Shown here one piece after another: positions 1-7,418 of a stretch of 64,000 nucleotides of DNA (the stretch's first letter is position 1; each line of letters starts with the position of its first letter). Made by a program: the position numbers and the translations under genes. The stretch is from UBA1351 sp964563505 (GTDB lineage Bacteria; Bacillota; Clostridia; Lachnospirales; Vallitaleaceae). Location of the stretch: positions 1 to 64,000 of the forward strand of contig CAZLXW010000006.1 in assembly GCA_964563505.1 (NCBI GenBank). The letters run 5' to 3'. A model generated the notes under the pieces. The model searched no databases, was not told where the DNA came from, and was given only the letters and a program-made list of their open reading frames with translations.

Positions 1-434
1 CTAAAAACAAATATTGCACCACCTTTAGATAAAATATCAATTCGAATAGGCTCTAAGCCAACTTGATTAAGAATTCTATCTAAGGTTCCAAAAGGTGTAA
101 AAATCCCTCCATAAACATAAGCGGCAATATAAGGTGGAATTGCCATTGGTAAAAACAAAACACTTTCAAGCAACAGTTCAAACCGCCATTTGTATTTTGA
201 TAATGACCATGCGAAAAACGTACCAAGTATTCCCGTTATCACACCGACTCCAGCCACAAGAACCAAGGAATTACGAATATAGTCTGCCAAAACATATTCC
301 TTAATATGTAACCACGATTCTGTAACCGGGTGAAAAAGTCGAATGAAAATAAAAACTGATGGCAATACAATGGCTGTTATAATAAATGTAACGATGACAA
401 AAAGGGGACTAAGTCCCCTCTCTCTAATTTTCAT
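1..434 (-). CDS. Fe(III)-type ABC transporter permease (partial, 3' end outside window)
   Basis: About 144 N-terminal codons are present and the gene runs off the left edge. The start ATG lies 7 bases after the stop of the substrate-binding lipoprotein gene, so the two form an operon. Translation gives a first membrane span near residues 10-30 (FVIVTFIITAIVLPSVFIFI), a long periplasm-facing segment, a second span with GVGVITGILGTFFAWSLSKY, and then FLPMAIPPYIAAYVYGG, which matches the inner-membrane permease subunits of FbpB/SfuB type ferric-ion importers. It should form the membrane channel that takes Fe(III) from the lipoprotein upstream. The metal is inferred from family resemblance. The C-terminal EAA-loop region that would confirm pairing with an ATPase is not in view. 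Confidence 0.8.
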   Translation of the reverse strand, partial: MKIRERGLSPLFVIVTFIITAIVLPSVFIFIRLFHPVTESWLHIKEYVLADYIRNSLVLVAGVGVITGILGTFFAWSLSKYKWRFELLLESVLFLPMAIPPYIAAYVYGGIFTPFGTLDRILNQVGLEPIRIDILSKGGAIFVF

Positions 435-440
435 TAACAA

Positions 441-1466
441 TTATTGCCAACCAACTTCATTAAATAATTTAACTGCTTCATCATTGTATTCACCTAACAA
501 CGATAAATCAATATTTTGAACCTTAAATTCTCCAAAACTTTTTAGTAAATCTGATGGATCTACTGCTTCATTGACAGGATATTCATAGTTTGCACTTGCA
601 TAGTTATTTTGCGCTTCTTCTGCCGTTAAAAATTCTAATAATTCAGTCCCTGCTTCACTATTAGAACCATATTTCGTTAATGCAGCTCCACTTATATTGA
701 TATGAGTTCCGTTCGTCTCTTGATTTGGGAAAAACACACCAATCTGCTCACCAACTTGTACTTCCACCTCATCGGATGAATTAAGCAATTTTCCAACATA
801 GTATGTATTAACAATGGCCACATCACCTTCCCCTGCAACAAGGGCTTTCATTTGGTCTCTGTCATTTCCCTTAGGAGTTCTTGCCAGGTTAGCTACTAAC
901 CCTTGTGCCCACTCTTTAGCTTCTTCTTCACCATTTAATGCAATAAATGATGCTAAGAGTGATTGGTTATAGATATTAGCTGATGACCTTACCAGAATCC
1001 TTCCTTCCCACTCAGGTTCGGTTAACGCTTCATAGGTCGATAAAGTATTTGGATCCACTCTATCTAGTGCATATGTTATAACTCTTGCTCTAACTGTTAA
1101 TGCAGTCCAGAGATTATCTGTAGCTCTTAATTGTTCCGGCACGTTTGCTTCTACAGTGTTTGAATCAAATGCTTTTATTAGATCCATCTTTCCGGCTCTA
1201 TATAACCTTCCTACATCTGATGTCACAATAAGATCAGCTTCTGTATCTTCACCTTCTGCACTTAATCTTTCAAGCAATTCATCTGAACCTGCCGTAACGA
1301 CATTCACTACAATACCTGTTTCCTCTGTAAATTTATCGTATAGGGCTTGGTCAGTATCATAATGCCTGTCTGTATAGATATTAACCATTTTCGCTTCTTC
1401 TGACCCACATCCAACAACACTAACCACTAGTACTGCTAGGATGATGATTGCTAATATTTTTTTCAT
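441..1466 (-). CDS. Fe(III) ABC transporter substrate-binding lipoprotein
   Basis: This 341-residue protein starts at an ATG preceded by GGAGGAAAGAG; a longer reading from 1508 lacks a good ribosome site. A signal peptide (MKKILAIIILAVLVVSVVGC) ends in a lipobox, so the mature protein should be lipid-anchored outside the membrane. The mature part opens with VNIYTDRHYDTDQALYDKF, the typical beginning of FbpA/FutA-class iron-binding proteins, and continues through a type II periplasmic binding fold with conserved stretches such as TAGSDELLERL, ADLIVTSDVGRLY and NTYYVGKLL. It would deliver ferric iron to the permease encoded immediately downstream. A Fur-like inverted repeat lies in the upstream region, consistent with iron control. 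The lipoprotein call is firm; the ligand is inferred from the family. Confidence 0.88.
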   Translation of the reverse strand: MKKILAIIILAVLVVSVVGCGSEEAKMVNIYTDRHYDTDQALYDKFTEETGIVVNVVTAGSDELLERLSAEGEDTEADLIVTSDVGRLYRAGKMDLIKAFDSNTVEANVPEQLRATDNLWTALTVRARVITYALDRVDPNTLSTYEALTEPEWEGRILVRSSANIYNQSLLASFIALNGEEEAKEWAQGLVANLARTPKGNDRDQMKALVAGEGDVAIVNTYYVGKLLNSSDEVEVQVGEQIGVFFPNQETNGTHINISGAALTKYGSNSEAGTELLEFLTAEEAQNNYASANYEYPVNEAVDPSDLLKSFGEFKVQNIDLSLLGEYNDEAVKLFNEVGWQ

Positions 1467-1523
1467 CTCTTTCCTCCATGTATATTTGATATTGATATTC
1501 ATTTGCATAAAACGGATTATAAA

Positions 1524-1538
1524 TGAGAATCCCTCTCA
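1524..1538. promoter_or_regulatory. Candidate Fur-type operator before the iron uptake genes
   Basis: TGAGAATCCCTCTCA is an imperfect 7-1-7 inverted repeat, with outer TGAGA/TCTCA arms, 58 bases upstream of the lipoprotein start. The layout resembles Fur boxes (TGATAATnATTATCA). It also sits between two divergent operons. Its use as a Fur site is inferred from the motif and the downstream iron transporter. Confidence 0.4.
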
Positions 1539-1572
1539 TGTCAATGTCTATTCATGAAAAAAATATAATATG

Positions 1573-1592
1573 GTAATATTTTAGAATATTAC
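1573..1592. repeat. 8-bp inverted repeat in the divergent promoter region
   Basis: GTAATATT and AATATTAC flank a 4-base centre (TTAG). The repeat lies between the iron uptake genes and the DUF2318 operon, 66 bases before the DUF2318 start. It could be an operator or part of a small hairpin; nothing in the sequence decides between these. Confidence 0.35.
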
Positions 1593-1614
1593 ACCACCTC
1601 CATAAAAAATCCAC

Positions 1615-1636
1615 AAACATACTATATAGTATGTTT
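1615..1636. promoter_or_regulatory. Perfect 22-bp palindrome before the DUF2318 operon
   Basis: The half site AAACATACTAT is followed immediately by its exact reverse complement with no spacer. The palindrome ends 22 bases before the ATG of the DUF2318 gene, close to the expected promoter or transcript start. A dyad of this length is a strong candidate for a dimeric repressor or metal-sensor operator controlling the metal-handling operon. The binding protein is unknown; the OmpR-type regulator in the operon normally prefers direct repeats, so another regulator is more likely. Confidence 0.55.
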
Positions 1637-1658
1637 AAAAAGATTATCGGAGGTATCT

Positions 1659-2135
1659 ATGAAAAAAACATTATTAATTACAGGCAGTATCGCTACTCTT
1701 TTACTTGTTATCGTATTAACCCTTCTTACCAATCCTACACCGACAGTGGAAACACTTGAAACAACGGACAAGGGTGACCTAGTCATTCAAAAAAATGCAA
1801 TTACAAAAACCGCATCTTTTTTTCCATATAAATCTAATGGGACATATATGGAAATTATTGCCGTTCAAGCAATTGACGGTTCGGTTCGAACAGCTTTAAA
1901 CACTTGCCAAGTTTGCTATTCTTCAGGCCGAGGCTACTATGAACAACTCGGTGATGTTCTAATCTGCAATAACTGCGGAAATCAATTTACCATCGACCAA
2001 ATCGAATTACAAAAAGGCGGCTGTAATCCGGTTCCAATTCTTGAAGATATGAAAACAGAAACTCAAGATCAGATTTCTATTCCATCGGATCAACTGACTG
2101 AATTTGAACCTTTATTTTCAAATTGGAAGAGATAG
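1659..2135 (+). CDS. DUF2318-domain membrane-anchored protein, probable metal or Fe-S binding
   Basis: The protein has 158 residues and starts after GGAGGTATCT. Residues 5-25 form one hydrophobic anchor, so the remainder should be outside the cell. The C-terminal half carries the DUF2318 pattern: CQVC near residue 83, CNNC about 20 residues later, and then GGCNP, giving five cysteines suited to metal or Fe-S coordination. DUF2318 proteins commonly occur with metal transport systems such as FTR1-type iron uptake. The stop codon is two bases before the start of the HMA/TauE fusion gene, so the two should be co-translated. The biochemical role is not established; a part in copper or iron handling is inferred from the neighbours. 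Confidence 0.72.
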   Translation: MKKTLLITGSIATLLLVIVLTLLTNPTPTVETLETTDKGDLVIQKNAITKTASFFPYKSNGTYMEIIAVQAIDGSVRTALNTCQVCYSSGRGYYEQLGDVLICNNCGNQFTIDQIELQKGGCNPVPILEDMKTETQDQISIPSDQLTEFEPLFSNWKR

Positions 2136-2137
2136 TT

Positions 2138-3385
2138 ATGACGACGCTAAATGTTGGTGGGATGACGTGTTCACATTGCGAAGAAAAAATCTCCGTTGCA
2201 CTCGCTTCAAATCGTGGCGTAGAAAAAGCAACTGCAAATGCATCAAAAAATCAAGTCTATATTGAATTTGATGATTCTTTAATTAATTTGCAACAAATAT
2301 CAACGATTATTGAGGATAACGGATATATTCTTTTATCAAAAGATAGTAATACCATTAAAGGAAAAGTTTTTCTTATTTTTATTCTACTATCTATAAGCTT
2401 CCTTGTTTTAAAATATGCCAATCAACTCTCCTATGATTTTGTTCCAAGCGTTCGTCAAAATATGGGCTATGGCGCGCTCTTTTTGGTCGGGCTGATAACC
2501 TCTGTTCATTGTGTTGCAATGTGTGGCGGAATAACAATAAGCCAGTGCCAGCGATATATTAATACACACCCAAGCAAACCCAGTCTCTTATACAACCTTG
2601 GAAGACTCATCTCTTACACTGTCATTGGTGGAGTCATCGGTGGAATAGGGTCCGTTTTAAGTTTTACCGGTCAAATGAGAGGATATATAACCTTATTTGT
2701 AAGCTTCATTATGTTATTAATGGCCATTCGCATGCTAAAACTTTTAGACCTTCCAAGGTTTAAACTCCCTCGTTTAAAAATTGGAAACAACCCTTTTGTC
2801 ATTGGACTTGCTAATGGATTTATGCCCTGTGGACCATTACAATCTATGCAACTATATGCTCTTGGAACCGGTAGTGTCGTTCAAGGCGCTCTATCTATGT
2901 TCTATTTTAGCCTTGGTACTTTCCCGCTCATGTTTGGATTAGGATTTATTAGTTCTTTACTTAATCATAAATTTTCAAAAAAAATTCTAAGGTACAGTGG
3001 TTTGCTTATTTTTATTTTAGCACTTAGTATGTTCTCAAGAGGTGCTGCGTTAGCAGGTATAATCTTGCCTTTTCAAAACAATGCAAATCTTGTTGATTCT
3101 GTTCAGGTGGATGATTATATGCAAGAAGTTTCAATTGACTTAACTTCGAGTAGTTATACACCCATTCGTGTTAAAGAAGGAATTCCTCTCCGTTTCATCA
3201 TTAATGTTGATTCAAAGGACCTAAATGGATGTAATAATCCAATAACAATTCCTTCGATCAATATTGAACACACACTCGTTCCGGGAAGAAATGAAATTAT
3301 TTTCACGCCGGAAAAAACAGGAAAAATAGCCTATACTTGTTGGATGGGAATGATTACAAGTTATATAGAAGTCGTTGCAGATTAA
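2138..3385 (+). CDS. HMA domain - TauE/SafE membrane domain - cupredoxin-like fusion
   Basis: The 415-residue protein is read from the ATG at 2138, where GGAAGAG is well placed; a TTG five codons upstream is an alternative. Three parts are visible. Residues 1-65 are a heavy-metal-associated domain with GGMTCSHC, the CxxC metal site. Residues about 75-305 are a multi-span sulfite exporter TauE/SafE (UreH/DsbD-like) domain with FLVGLITSVHCVAMCGG and ANGFMPCGPLQ; paired CxMC and PCG motifs are typical. Residues about 325-415 form a cupredoxin-like domain with GCNNP and a C-terminal TCWMGM, which offers Cys and Met ligands for copper. The combination suggests moving copper or a similar soft metal, or electrons, across the membrane. 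The metal is inferred. Confidence 0.8.
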   Translation: MTTLNVGGMTCSHCEEKISVALASNRGVEKATANASKNQVYIEFDDSLINLQQISTIIEDNGYILLSKDSNTIKGKVFLIFILLSISFLVLKYANQLSYDFVPSVRQNMGYGALFLVGLITSVHCVAMCGGITISQCQRYINTHPSKPSLLYNLGRLISYTVIGGVIGGIGSVLSFTGQMRGYITLFVSFIMLLMAIRMLKLLDLPRFKLPRLKIGNNPFVIGLANGFMPCGPLQSMQLYALGTGSVVQGALSMFYFSLGTFPLMFGLGFISSLLNHKFSKKILRYSGLLIFILALSMFSRGAALAGIILPFQNNANLVDSVQVDDYMQEVSIDLTSSSYTPIRVKEGIPLRFIINVDSKDLNGCNNPITIPSINIEHTLVPGRNEIIFTPEKTGKIAYTCWMGMITSYIEVVAD

Positions 3386-3421
3386 CACAATGTTTATTAT
3401 AATAAAGCAGAGGTGTTGAAA

Positions 3422-4132
3422 ATGAATCAAACCATACTAATCGTTGAAGACGAGCCAAAAATCGTTGAATTTATTCAATCATATATTGAAAATGCAGGTT
3501 ATCAAGCTTTGGTCGCTGAAAATGGTCGCGATGCACTTAGTTTTTTTCGACAAAGTCAGATTGATCTGGTTCTTCTCGACCTTATGCTTCCGGATTTATC
3601 CGGTGAATCCATCTGTAAAGTCATTCGTCAAGAATCAAATGTACCTATTATAATGATTACCGCTAAAACTGACGAATCTAGTATTATAGCAGGGCTTAAC
3701 ATGGGTGCTGATGATTATATAACCAAACCCTTTAGCCCTAGACAACTTATCGCTCGCATTCAGGCATTATTTAGGCGTTCTCATCTTATTGAAGACCGTT
3801 TAACGCTCTGTGTAACCGGTCCATTTCAGATATCTGAAGATGACTATTCAATCTTATTGAATGGTTATAACCTATCCCTCACTGCGACTGAATATAATCT
3901 TTTCATGACATTATTGAAAAGACCATCAAAAGTTTTTACACGTGAAGAATTAGCGACAATTGCTTTTTCAGGCACATATGAAGGTTATAACAGAAGTATC
4001 GATTCGCACATTAAGAATATTCGAAACAAGATTGCTAACCACTCAAAAACAGATTATATTAGAACAGTTCGAGGCATCGGATATCAATACTATGAAGAAG
4101 AAGGTCTAAAATCAAATGAAAGCAACCCTTAA
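3422..4132 (+). CDS. OmpR-family response regulator
   Basis: The ATG at 3422 follows AGAGGTG at correct spacing. The N-terminal receiver domain has the acidic pair ED (residues 9-10), the phospho-acceptor D53 in VLLDLMLPD, T in ITAK and K in TKPFSP. The C-terminal winged helix (about residues 130-230) shows LTATEYNLFMTLLKRP, HIKNIRNKI and TVRGIGYQY, which define OmpR/PhoB type DNA binding. It is the third gene of the metal operon and overlaps the kinase gene by 17 bases, so the pair is co-expressed. It probably controls this operon or other metal-stress genes; that target is inferred from position. Confidence 0.92.
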   Translation: MNQTILIVEDEPKIVEFIQSYIENAGYQALVAENGRDALSFFRQSQIDLVLLDLMLPDLSGESICKVIRQESNVPIIMITAKTDESSIIAGLNMGADDYITKPFSPRQLIARIQALFRRSHLIEDRLTLCVTGPFQISEDDYSILLNGYNLSLTATEYNLFMTLLKRPSKVFTREELATIAFSGTYEGYNRSIDSHIKNIRNKIANHSKTDYIRTVRGIGYQYYEEEGLKSNESNP

Positions 4133-5546
4133 ATCCCAACTCATTCTTTCCTATGTTTTACTTACATTCATCATAATCGGAATAATTAGCTTTTTAGTGA
4201 ACATAACCATTCAAAAAGGATTTGAAAACTATACTTCTGAGAAACATAATCAATTAGTTCTGGAGTTGATTAATTCTATTGAACATGACTTTTCAACCAA
4301 AAAAAGCTTCGACACACAATATCTTGAGCATATTGGTGTTGAAGCTATTGAGAAGGGACTCATTCTATCCATTTACGATACTAATAATATACTTGTCTGG
4401 TCGGCGATGGATCATAACTTTGGTCTATGTGAATCAATGATGAATAATATTAGAGAGAATATGTATACCCACTATAACCAGTGGGATGGACACTACACAG
4501 AAGACGCTTTTGAATTAAATATAGCCAATCGAAATATAGGAAAAATTACGATTGGCTATTTAGGTCCATTTTACTTTAATGAAGAAGAACTATACTTTTT
4601 ATCTTCAGTCAATCGCATCCTTCTTCTTGTATCAATGGGTTCTATGCTTGTAGCTATATTAATAGGTATCCTTATTTCCAAAAGCATCATTACGCCAATC
4701 GAATCCGTCATTCATTATTTGAATCATATTCAGGACACTTCAACTTCATCGCTTCCAAAGCATTCTTATCATAGTCAAGAAATTCAGAACCTATACATAA
4801 GCGCTTTAACCTTAGAGCAACGTATCCATGAGCAAGAAAAGTTACGTAAGCAACTAACTCAAGATATGGCCCACGAAATAAAAACACCTTTAGCCTCTAT
4901 TCAAGGACAACTTGAAGCAATGATTGACGGTATATTTCCCCTCACAACAGAGCGTATTCATAGTTGTTATGAAGAAATCATCCGCATTAAATCATTAATC
5001 CAAGAAGTTGAAGCACTCTCTTCAATAGAAAATAATACGGTTTTGCTAAATTTTGATTATTTCAATTTACACACTTTAGTATTGGAACTTTCGACTGCCT
5101 TTCAGACAAGTCTTTTAGAACAAGATATGTCAATACATATAAGATACGGTAGTAACTATGATGCCCAAGCTTATGCAAACTTTTATGGTGATTTTGATAA
5201 AATGAAGCAAGTCTTTTATAATCTTACTTCAAATGCTATAAAATATGCCGGGACTGGTACAAAAATAGTCATTCAGTTAGATAATGATACCAAGGGTAAT
5301 TATATGATTCATTTTCTAGATAACGGTCCCGGCGTGCCAGAAAAGGATATCCCTTTCATTTTTGAGCGTTTTTATCGTGCCGACCTTTCTCGCTCAGGAC
5401 ATATGGGCATAGGTATCGGCCTAACCTTAGCGAAAACAATTATATCCAAACATTCCGGACAGATTTCTTATCAAAACAAGGTAAATGAAGGTGCTCATTT
5501 TTTAATATCTCTACCTTCGGTTACTTTTTTCAATTCACAACAATGA
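4116..5546 (+). CDS. Sensor histidine kinase paired with the OmpR regulator
   Basis: The protein has 476 residues. Membrane spans at about 8-31 and 167-188 enclose an extracytoplasmic sensing region of roughly 130 residues, followed by a HAMP-like linker, a dimerisation helix with DMAHEIKTPL (H253 is the expected phosphorylation site) and an ATPase domain with N (NLTSNAIKYA), DNGPGVP, FERFYRADLSR and GIGLTLAK boxes. The start lies inside the regulator gene. No metal-ligand cluster is obvious in the sensor domain, so the signal is unknown; the operon context suggests metal or envelope stress. The last 52 bases overlap a small antisense gene. Confidence 0.92.
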   Translation: MKATLKSQLILSYVLLTFIIIGIISFLVNITIQKGFENYTSEKHNQLVLELINSIEHDFSTKKSFDTQYLEHIGVEAIEKGLILSIYDTNNILVWSAMDHNFGLCESMMNNIRENMYTHYNQWDGHYTEDAFELNIANRNIGKITIGYLGPFYFNEEELYFLSSVNRILLLVSMGSMLVAILIGILISKSIITPIESVIHYLNHIQDTSTSSLPKHSYHSQEIQNLYISALTLEQRIHEQEKLRKQLTQDMAHEIKTPLASIQGQLEAMIDGIFPLTTERIHSCYEEIIRIKSLIQEVEALSSIENNTVLLNFDYFNLHTLVLELSTAFQTSLLEQDMSIHIRYGSNYDAQAYANFYGDFDKMKQVFYNLTSNAIKYAGTGTKIVIQLDNDTKGNYMIHFLDNGPGVPEKDIPFIFERFYRADLSRSGHMGIGIGLTLAKTIISKHSGQISYQNKVNEGAHFLISLPSVTFFNSQQ

Positions 5547-5629
5547 AGTTTTCCTTCTCCATATGTGGATTTGTTTTGATCCGCAATTTTATTAATAAAC
5601 TTTTCCCATTTTTCTTTTATTTTTTTCAT
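5495..5629 (-). CDS. 44-residue small protein, LDCC-motif putative metal-binding type
   Basis: An excellent ribosome site (AAAGGAGTGATTTT) precedes an ATG at 5629 that opens a 44-residue, lysine-rich reading frame. The sequence includes KWEKFINKIADQN and then YGEGKLHCCELKK. It matches my memory of short clostridial proteins annotated as LDCC motif putative metal-binding proteins, in which a GxLDCC-[DE]L motif follows an amphipathic helix; here the motif reads LHCC. The gene is convergent with the histidine kinase and its last 52 bases overlap the kinase coding region. The Cys-Cys pair and the neighbouring metal operon suggest metal or thiol chemistry, but no function is proven. Confidence 0.7.
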   Translation of the reverse strand: MKKIKEKWEKFINKIADQNKSTYGEGKLHCCELKKVTEGRDIKK

Positions 5630-5701
5630 AAAATCACTCCTTTCATAACCTTTATGCCTTATTATCTCTAAAGAATATGGCATAAATATGACGATTGGGA
5701 G

Positions 5702-6151
5702 CTAATCCAAATAAATCTTAATTCTTACAGATCCACAGCTTTTTTCGCTTATATTGATGTCGACAATGTTGGGGTCTTTTCTAACTCCATTTTCAATGGA
5801 TTCAATAATCTTGGCAAAATCCATTCCATCTAAGTCAATACCATTGTCCTTCATCGCATCTTTTGCTTCTTTTGGTATAAGCTTATCAATCTCATCCGTG
5901 ATATTACCAAAAACTTTAAAAATACTTAGTGGAATATTCACATTCACATTTATATCTTCTTCATCAATCAAGACTCGAACTTTTAACACTGTAAATTTAT
6001 GCTTTGGGTATGTATTTTCAGTCTTTGATGATGTTTGCGACTTGTCAGATGTTTCTTTCGGTTCTTCTAATGCATTTAGCAACTCCAAACCTTCTAATGC
6101 TGTTATTTTTCCTTCTTCAATCATTTTTAAAATGCGTTCTTTTTCGTTCAT
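5702..6151 (-). CDS. SHOCT-like domain protein
   Basis: The protein has 149 residues and starts after GAGGGTGAGAAA. Residues 1-30 (ERILKMIEEGKITALEGLELLNAL) are a SHOCT-like helical hairpin in which a short helix pair recognises a binding partner. The remainder includes KVRVLIDEEDINVNVNIPLS and C-terminal SVRIKIYLD, a small beta-rich domain seen in clostridial YvlB-like proteins. The gene directly follows a DUF2089 gene that ends in a similar hairpin (LENGEITAAEATKRLNEL), so the two products may interact or share a regulator-target relationship. The molecular role is unknown. Confidence 0.7.
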   Translation of the reverse strand: MNEKERILKMIEEGKITALEGLELLNALEEPKETSDKSQTSSKTENTYPKHKFTVLKVRVLIDEEDINVNVNIPLSIFKVFGNITDEIDKLIPKEAKDAMKDNGIDLDGMDFAKIIESIENGVRKDPNIVDINISEKSCGSVRIKIYLD

Positions 6152-6163
6152 TTTCTCACCCTC

Positions 6164-6550
6164 CTAACCCTTTAATTCATTCAATCTTTTGGTTGCTTCA
6201 GCCGCAGTAATTTCTCCATTTTCTAATTGTGCTAAAATGATTTCACGGTCGTTGGATTTTTCCACATTATTTATTTCTTCTTGTACATGAAAACCTAACG
6301 CTTCAATTAAATTGTTTAGCTTTCCTTTAACTGTCGGATAACTAATTCCCAACTCTCTTTCAACTTCTTTTATGCTTCCTTTACATTTAATGAATGCTTT
6401 CAAAAAATACAAATCTTCTTTTGGCAAACTACAAAATTCACACGGATTAAATTGGCCTTCAATATTCGTATGACATTTATGACAACTTAATTTTGTAATT
6501 GTTAACCGTTCTCCACAAACCGGACATTTTCCCGGAGCATTATATTGCAT
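6164..6550 (-). CDS. DUF2089 protein: zinc ribbon plus helix-turn-helix
   Basis: The chosen ATG at 6550 follows GGAGGTGGCAAG; an upstream start at 6583 adds eleven residues without support. The 128-residue product begins with two zinc-binding pairs, CPVC and CHKC, then CEFC, followed by a helix-turn-helix (LKAFIKCKGSIKEVERELGISYPTVKGKL) and a C-terminal SHOCT-like hairpin. This is the DUF2089 layout, thought to be a DNA-binding regulator. The gene lies 12 bases upstream of the SHOCT-like gene and probably forms an operon with it, perhaps autoregulated through the AT-rich dyad about 115 bases upstream. Confidence 0.78.
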   Translation of the reverse strand: MQYNAPGKCPVCGERLTITKLSCHKCHTNIEGQFNPCEFCSLPKEDLYFLKAFIKCKGSIKEVERELGISYPTVKGKLNNLIEALGFHVQEEINNVEKSNDREIILAQLENGEITAAEATKRLNELKG

Positions 6551-6664
6551 CTTGCCACCTCCATAAAATAAAAACAATAACATGTTTCACAATAATACCT
6601 CACACAATAATAATAACCCCGAATCTTACTTTTGTCAATTAATCTATTAATATAATTAAATTAA

Positions 6665-6704
6665 AAATTGATATAATTAACATTAGAGTTAATTATATCA
6701 ATTT
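6665..6704. repeat. 17-bp perfect inverted repeat, AT-only hairpin or operator
   Basis: Arms of 17 bases (beginning AAATTGATATAATTAAC) flank a six-base loop. The dyad sits between the 3' end of the rhodanese gene (stop at 6720) and the DUF2089 gene (start at 6550), both on the minus strand. With only two G/C pairs per arm it is a weak terminator, and it could equally be an operator for the DUF2089 regulator. Confidence 0.5.
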
Positions 6705-6719
6705 ATTAATGTTTTGATA

Positions 6720-7136
6720 TTAATCATTTACGACTTCATAAGGCCAATCAATAATACCACCAAAGTCATAAACTTGTGTATAACCTTTCTCTATAAGATA
6801 ATTTGATGCCACTTCACTACGATTACCACTTCGACAGTATACAAGAATCACTTGGTCTTTATCTTCAAGCGACTCGAGCTTATCCGCTAAAATATCATTA
6901 ACCGGTAACAATATCGCATCTTCAATATACCCCATGTCGTATTCTTCTTGGGTCCTTACATCAAGTATAATATTGCCTTCAACCATCATTTCTTTGGCCT
7001 TTTCGGGTGTTATTCTACGATATTCAGCTTCTGCTGTTGATGAATCTTCTGACGTTTCTTCTGATGAGCATCCACTAATTAATACAAGTAATATAACAAG
7101 TATTAGAAGTTCGATTCCCTTTTGTTTTTTTAACAT
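6720..7136 (-). CDS. Rhodanese-domain lipoprotein
   Basis: The 138-residue protein has a lipoprotein signal (hydrophobic residues 8-21 ending LISGCSS), so it should be anchored outside the membrane. The rhodanese domain follows, with ILDVRTQEEYDMGYIEDAI and the active loop VYCRSGNRS, in which C is the expected sulfur-carrying residue. Such extracytoplasmic rhodaneses transfer or bind sulfane sulfur, but the physiological partner is not known. It ends just before a palindrome and follows a small gene on the same strand. Confidence 0.85.
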   Translation of the reverse strand: MLKKQKGIELLILVILLVLISGCSSEETSEDSSTAEAEYRRITPEKAKEMMVEGNIILDVRTQEEYDMGYIEDAILLPVNDILADKLESLEDKDQVILVYCRSGNRSEVASNYLIEKGYTQVYDFGGIIDWPYEVVND

Positions 7137-7153
7137 ATGATCATTCCTTTAAT

Positions 7154-7372
7154 CTAGAATAATTTTTTAATGGAGCCTAAAACATCCTCTGCTTTATCTG
7201 CAGAAATTTTTGCTTTTACCGCTTGGATAACGGATTCGATTTGATCATCGGGAAGATCCATTCCAACAACAGATTCGATGGCCTTCACAGGTTCATCCTT
7301 AAACTCTTTAGCAAAATTAGGGTTCTTTTGAATTTTATCTACTATCTCTTCAATTTTAGCTTTAATATTCAT
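7154..7372 (-). CDS. Small conserved clostridial protein (72 residues), function unknown
   Basis: The ATG at 7372 is six bases after AAGGAGG, while an upstream ATG two codons earlier abuts the ribosome site. The protein is helical and charged, with no membrane segment or cysteine. Its pattern, KIEEIVDKIQKNPNFAKEF then VVGMDLPDDQIESVI and a C-terminal GSIKKLF, resembles short hypothetical proteins common in Clostridia. The two-helix start and LPDDQ turn recall leader-like or docking helices, but no peptide-modifying genes are nearby, so a precursor role is not supported. Co-directional with the rhodanese gene 18 bases downstream. Confidence 0.6.
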   Translation of the reverse strand: MNIKAKIEEIVDKIQKNPNFAKEFKDEPVKAIESVVGMDLPDDQIESVIQAVKAKISADKAEDVLGSIKKLF

Positions 7373-7418
7373 ATGCATCCTCCTTATTCATTAATGATAA
7401 TCCTCAAATTCATATTTG

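Noticed and set aside
7154..7372. Precursor peptide of a modified peptide (Nif11/NHLP leader)
   Set aside because: No core-like C-terminus, cysteine motif, modification enzyme or peptidase transporter is nearby.
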